Shown here in pieces: positions 62,871 through 64,000 of a stretch of DNA of 64,000 nt. The translations under genes were made by a program, and so were the position numbers. The DNA comes from Burkholderia diffusa (GTDB taxonomy: Bacteria; Pseudomonadota; Gammaproteobacteria; Burkholderiales; Burkholderiaceae): positions 2,790,001 through 2,854,000 of the forward strand of contig NZ_CP013362.1 of NCBI RefSeq assembly GCF_001718315.1, in the 5' to 3' direction. Every line of letters begins with the position of its first letter. The stretch's first letter is position 1. The notes beneath the pieces are model-generated. The model worked only from the letters and a program-made list of their open reading frames with translations. It did no database searches and was not told the origin of the DNA.

Positions 62871-64000
62871 TCAGTCGTAACCACCGACCGTCAGCGCCTT
62901 CATCACGACGCGATACGTGTTGTACGCGAGCCAGTTCAGCATACGCTCGATGCGCGGCCGTGCGGCATACCGCGCGGCGTCGATTTCGCGGCCTTCGGAG
63001 AAGGCGGCCGCGATCGCATCGCGCAGTTCGTTGGTGACCGCATCGTAGCGCACCAGCACGACGTTCGCCTCATTGTTCAGCATCAGGCTCAGCGCGTCCA
63101 GGTTCGACGAGCCGACAGTCGCCCAGTTATCGTCGATCACCGCCACCTTGCCGTGCAGGATCGTCTTGTCGTATTCCGCCACGCGCACGCCGGCGCGCAG
63201 CAGCGCGTGATACAGGAACGGCACGGCCGTATCGAGCGCCGTGAACTCGTTGCGGCCAATCAGGATCCGCACGTCGACGCCGCGGCGTGCGGCGCCCGTC
63301 AGCGCGCGGCGCAGCTTGCGGCCCGGCATGAAATACGGATTTGCGAGCAGGATCCGCTGGCGCGCCCGGCCGATCGCGGCGAGATACGCCTTCTCGATCG
63401 CGCGGCGGTTCACGACATTGTCGCGCGCGACGAACGCGACGCTCGGCTCCGTCACGACCCGCAGCGCACCGGCCTTGATCCACCGGTGGCTGCGCATCCA
63501 GCGCCGGAACATATCCGGGAACGCTTCGCCGCCGTGCAGCCCGGCCGCGTACTGGGCGTACGGCTTGTGGCCGAACTGGATGCGGTGCCACTGCAGCTCG
63601 AACGCGGCGCGCACGTCCGACACCGCCGGCCCGGCCATCTCGACCGCGAAATCCCAGCGCGGGAACGGCAGCGTCGCGCTGCCCTGCGCGTAGTCGTCGA
63701 CGATATTGATGCCGCCGCAGAACGCGACCGCATGATCGATCACCGCGAGCTTGCGGTGCGTGCGCGAGAAGCCGAAGCGGCCGAACAGGTAGCGGTTGTA
63801 GATGCAGTGCTCGACGCCTGGGCCGACCCACGTATCGAACAGCGGCAGGCGCGCGGTGCCGACGCCGTCGGTGATCACACGCACGCGCACGCCGCGCTGC
63901 GCGGCGCGGATCAGCGCATCCGACACCGGACGGCCGGCCGCGTCGTCGCAGAAGATGTAAGTTTCGAGCATCACCTGCTCGCGCGCCGCATCGATCCGCT
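62871..64000 (-). CDS. clsB: cardiolipin synthase / phospholipase D-like protein, 5'-truncated
   Basis: The frame is open to the right edge of the window, so the N terminus is missing; about 376 residues are visible. Both HKD motifs of the phospholipase D superfamily are present: HRKLAVID in the first half, with FCGGINIVDDY after it, and HGKVAVIDDNWATVGSSN in the second. This fits the ClsB group, which condenses phosphatidylglycerol or phosphatidylethanolamine to cardiolipin at the inner membrane. The C terminus ends MKALTVGGYD. The assignment to ClsB rather than ClsA or ClsC is based on the absence of visible N-terminal membrane helices and is tentative. Confidence 0.85.
   Translation of the reverse strand, partial: RIDAAREQVMLETYIFCDDAAGRPVSDALIRAAQRGVRVRVITDGVGTARLPLFDTWVGPGVEHCIYNRYLFGRFGFSRTHRKLAVIDHAVAFCGGINIVDDYAQGSATLPFPRWDFAVEMAGPAVSDVRAAFELQWHRIQFGHKPYAQYAAGLHGGEAFPDMFRRWMRSHRWIKAGALRVVTEPSVAFVARDNVVNRRAIEKAYLAAIGRARQRILLANPYFMPGRKLRRALTGAARRGVDVRILIGRNEFTALDTAVPFLYHALLRAGVRVAEYDKTILHGKVAVIDDNWATVGSSNLDALSLMLNNEANVVLVRYDAVTNELRDAIAAAFSEGREIDAARYAARPRIERMLNWLAYNTYRVVMKALTVGGYD

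Noticed and set aside
1..64000. CRISPR arrays, tRNA or rRNA genes, insertion sequences, integrase-flanked islands.
   Set aside because: I saw no spaced direct repeats, no cloverleaf or rRNA signatures, and no transposase or integrase motifs by eye. A tRNA or repeat scan would settle this.

Overview
The window is high-GC bacterial chromosome, most likely from a Burkholderia cepacia complex species (chromosome 1 type core genome). I infer this from the codon use (almost every third position G or C), from betaproteobacterial protein variants, and from gene blocks typical of Burkholderiaceae: lptD-surA-pdxA-ksgA, miaB-phoH-ybeY-corC-lnt, glyQ-glyS-gmhB-plsC, and glpR with glpD-glpK-glpF. I found no rRNA, tRNA, insertion sequence, prophage, CRISPR array or plasmid/phage functions. 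Species assignment is inference; no search was run.

Layout. 1-4736: the tail of a cupin-like gene, a PAAR spike-tip protein (-), an unassigned gap, a MAPEG membrane protein (-) and an unusual bifunctional penicillin-binding protein (+). 4879-7133: a DUF1272 zinc-ribbon-like protein, then a FadR-type regulator divergent from galactonate dehydratase (dgoD). 7273-10665: a CopD-type membrane protein (-), divergent from a diheme and a triheme cytochrome c (+) that end at a strong terminator. 10794-15587: the RNA helicase rhlE, a small hypothetical, a diiron ferritin-like protein and a gamma-glutamyltransferase. 15811-22649: glycerol catabolism (glpR, then glpD-glpK-glpF with a TTCG-rich operator array in front), two orphan small genes and a HAD phosphatase. 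22740-26965: ribB under an FMN riboswitch, an XRE-cupin regulator, and an MFS exporter divergent from a LysR regulator.

27247-34402 holds translation and envelope housekeeping genes: miaB (tRNA thiomethylation), phoH, ybeY with an unusual N-terminal extension, a ChaC-type cyclotransferase, a tiny lipoprotein, corC and lnt. 34450-36075 is a TPR/glycosyltransferase-like protein (-). 36420-41883 is a probable operon: glyQ, glyS, gmhB, plsC and a YgjP-type metallopeptidase. A bidirectional terminator separates it from gloA (-), followed by an EamA transporter (+). 43797-49452 is the lptD-surA-pdxA-ksgA operon (-), divergent from amgK-murU (+), the peptidoglycan-recycling bypass. Then come an Atm1-type ABC exporter (-), a YciA thioesterase (+), a nitrate-reductase-associated protein (-) and fdhD (+).

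55593-62671 is a fatty-acid beta-oxidation block read leftwards: a TetR regulator, an acyl-CoA dehydrogenase, a FadB-like bifunctional enzyme, thiolase fadA and, beyond a terminator, an enoyl-CoA hydratase. A 5'-truncated cardiolipin synthase (-) runs off the right edge.

The window looks like ordinary core genome and I see no clearly new multi-gene system. The items most worth checking are small: the YbeY extension, the large insert in the penicillin-binding protein, an NPA-to-SPA change in GlpF, a possible Shine-Dalgarno-masking helix below the FMN riboswitch, hairpins at both glp gene junctions, and an orphan 65-aa gene whose leader carries a perfect 16-bp palindrome.
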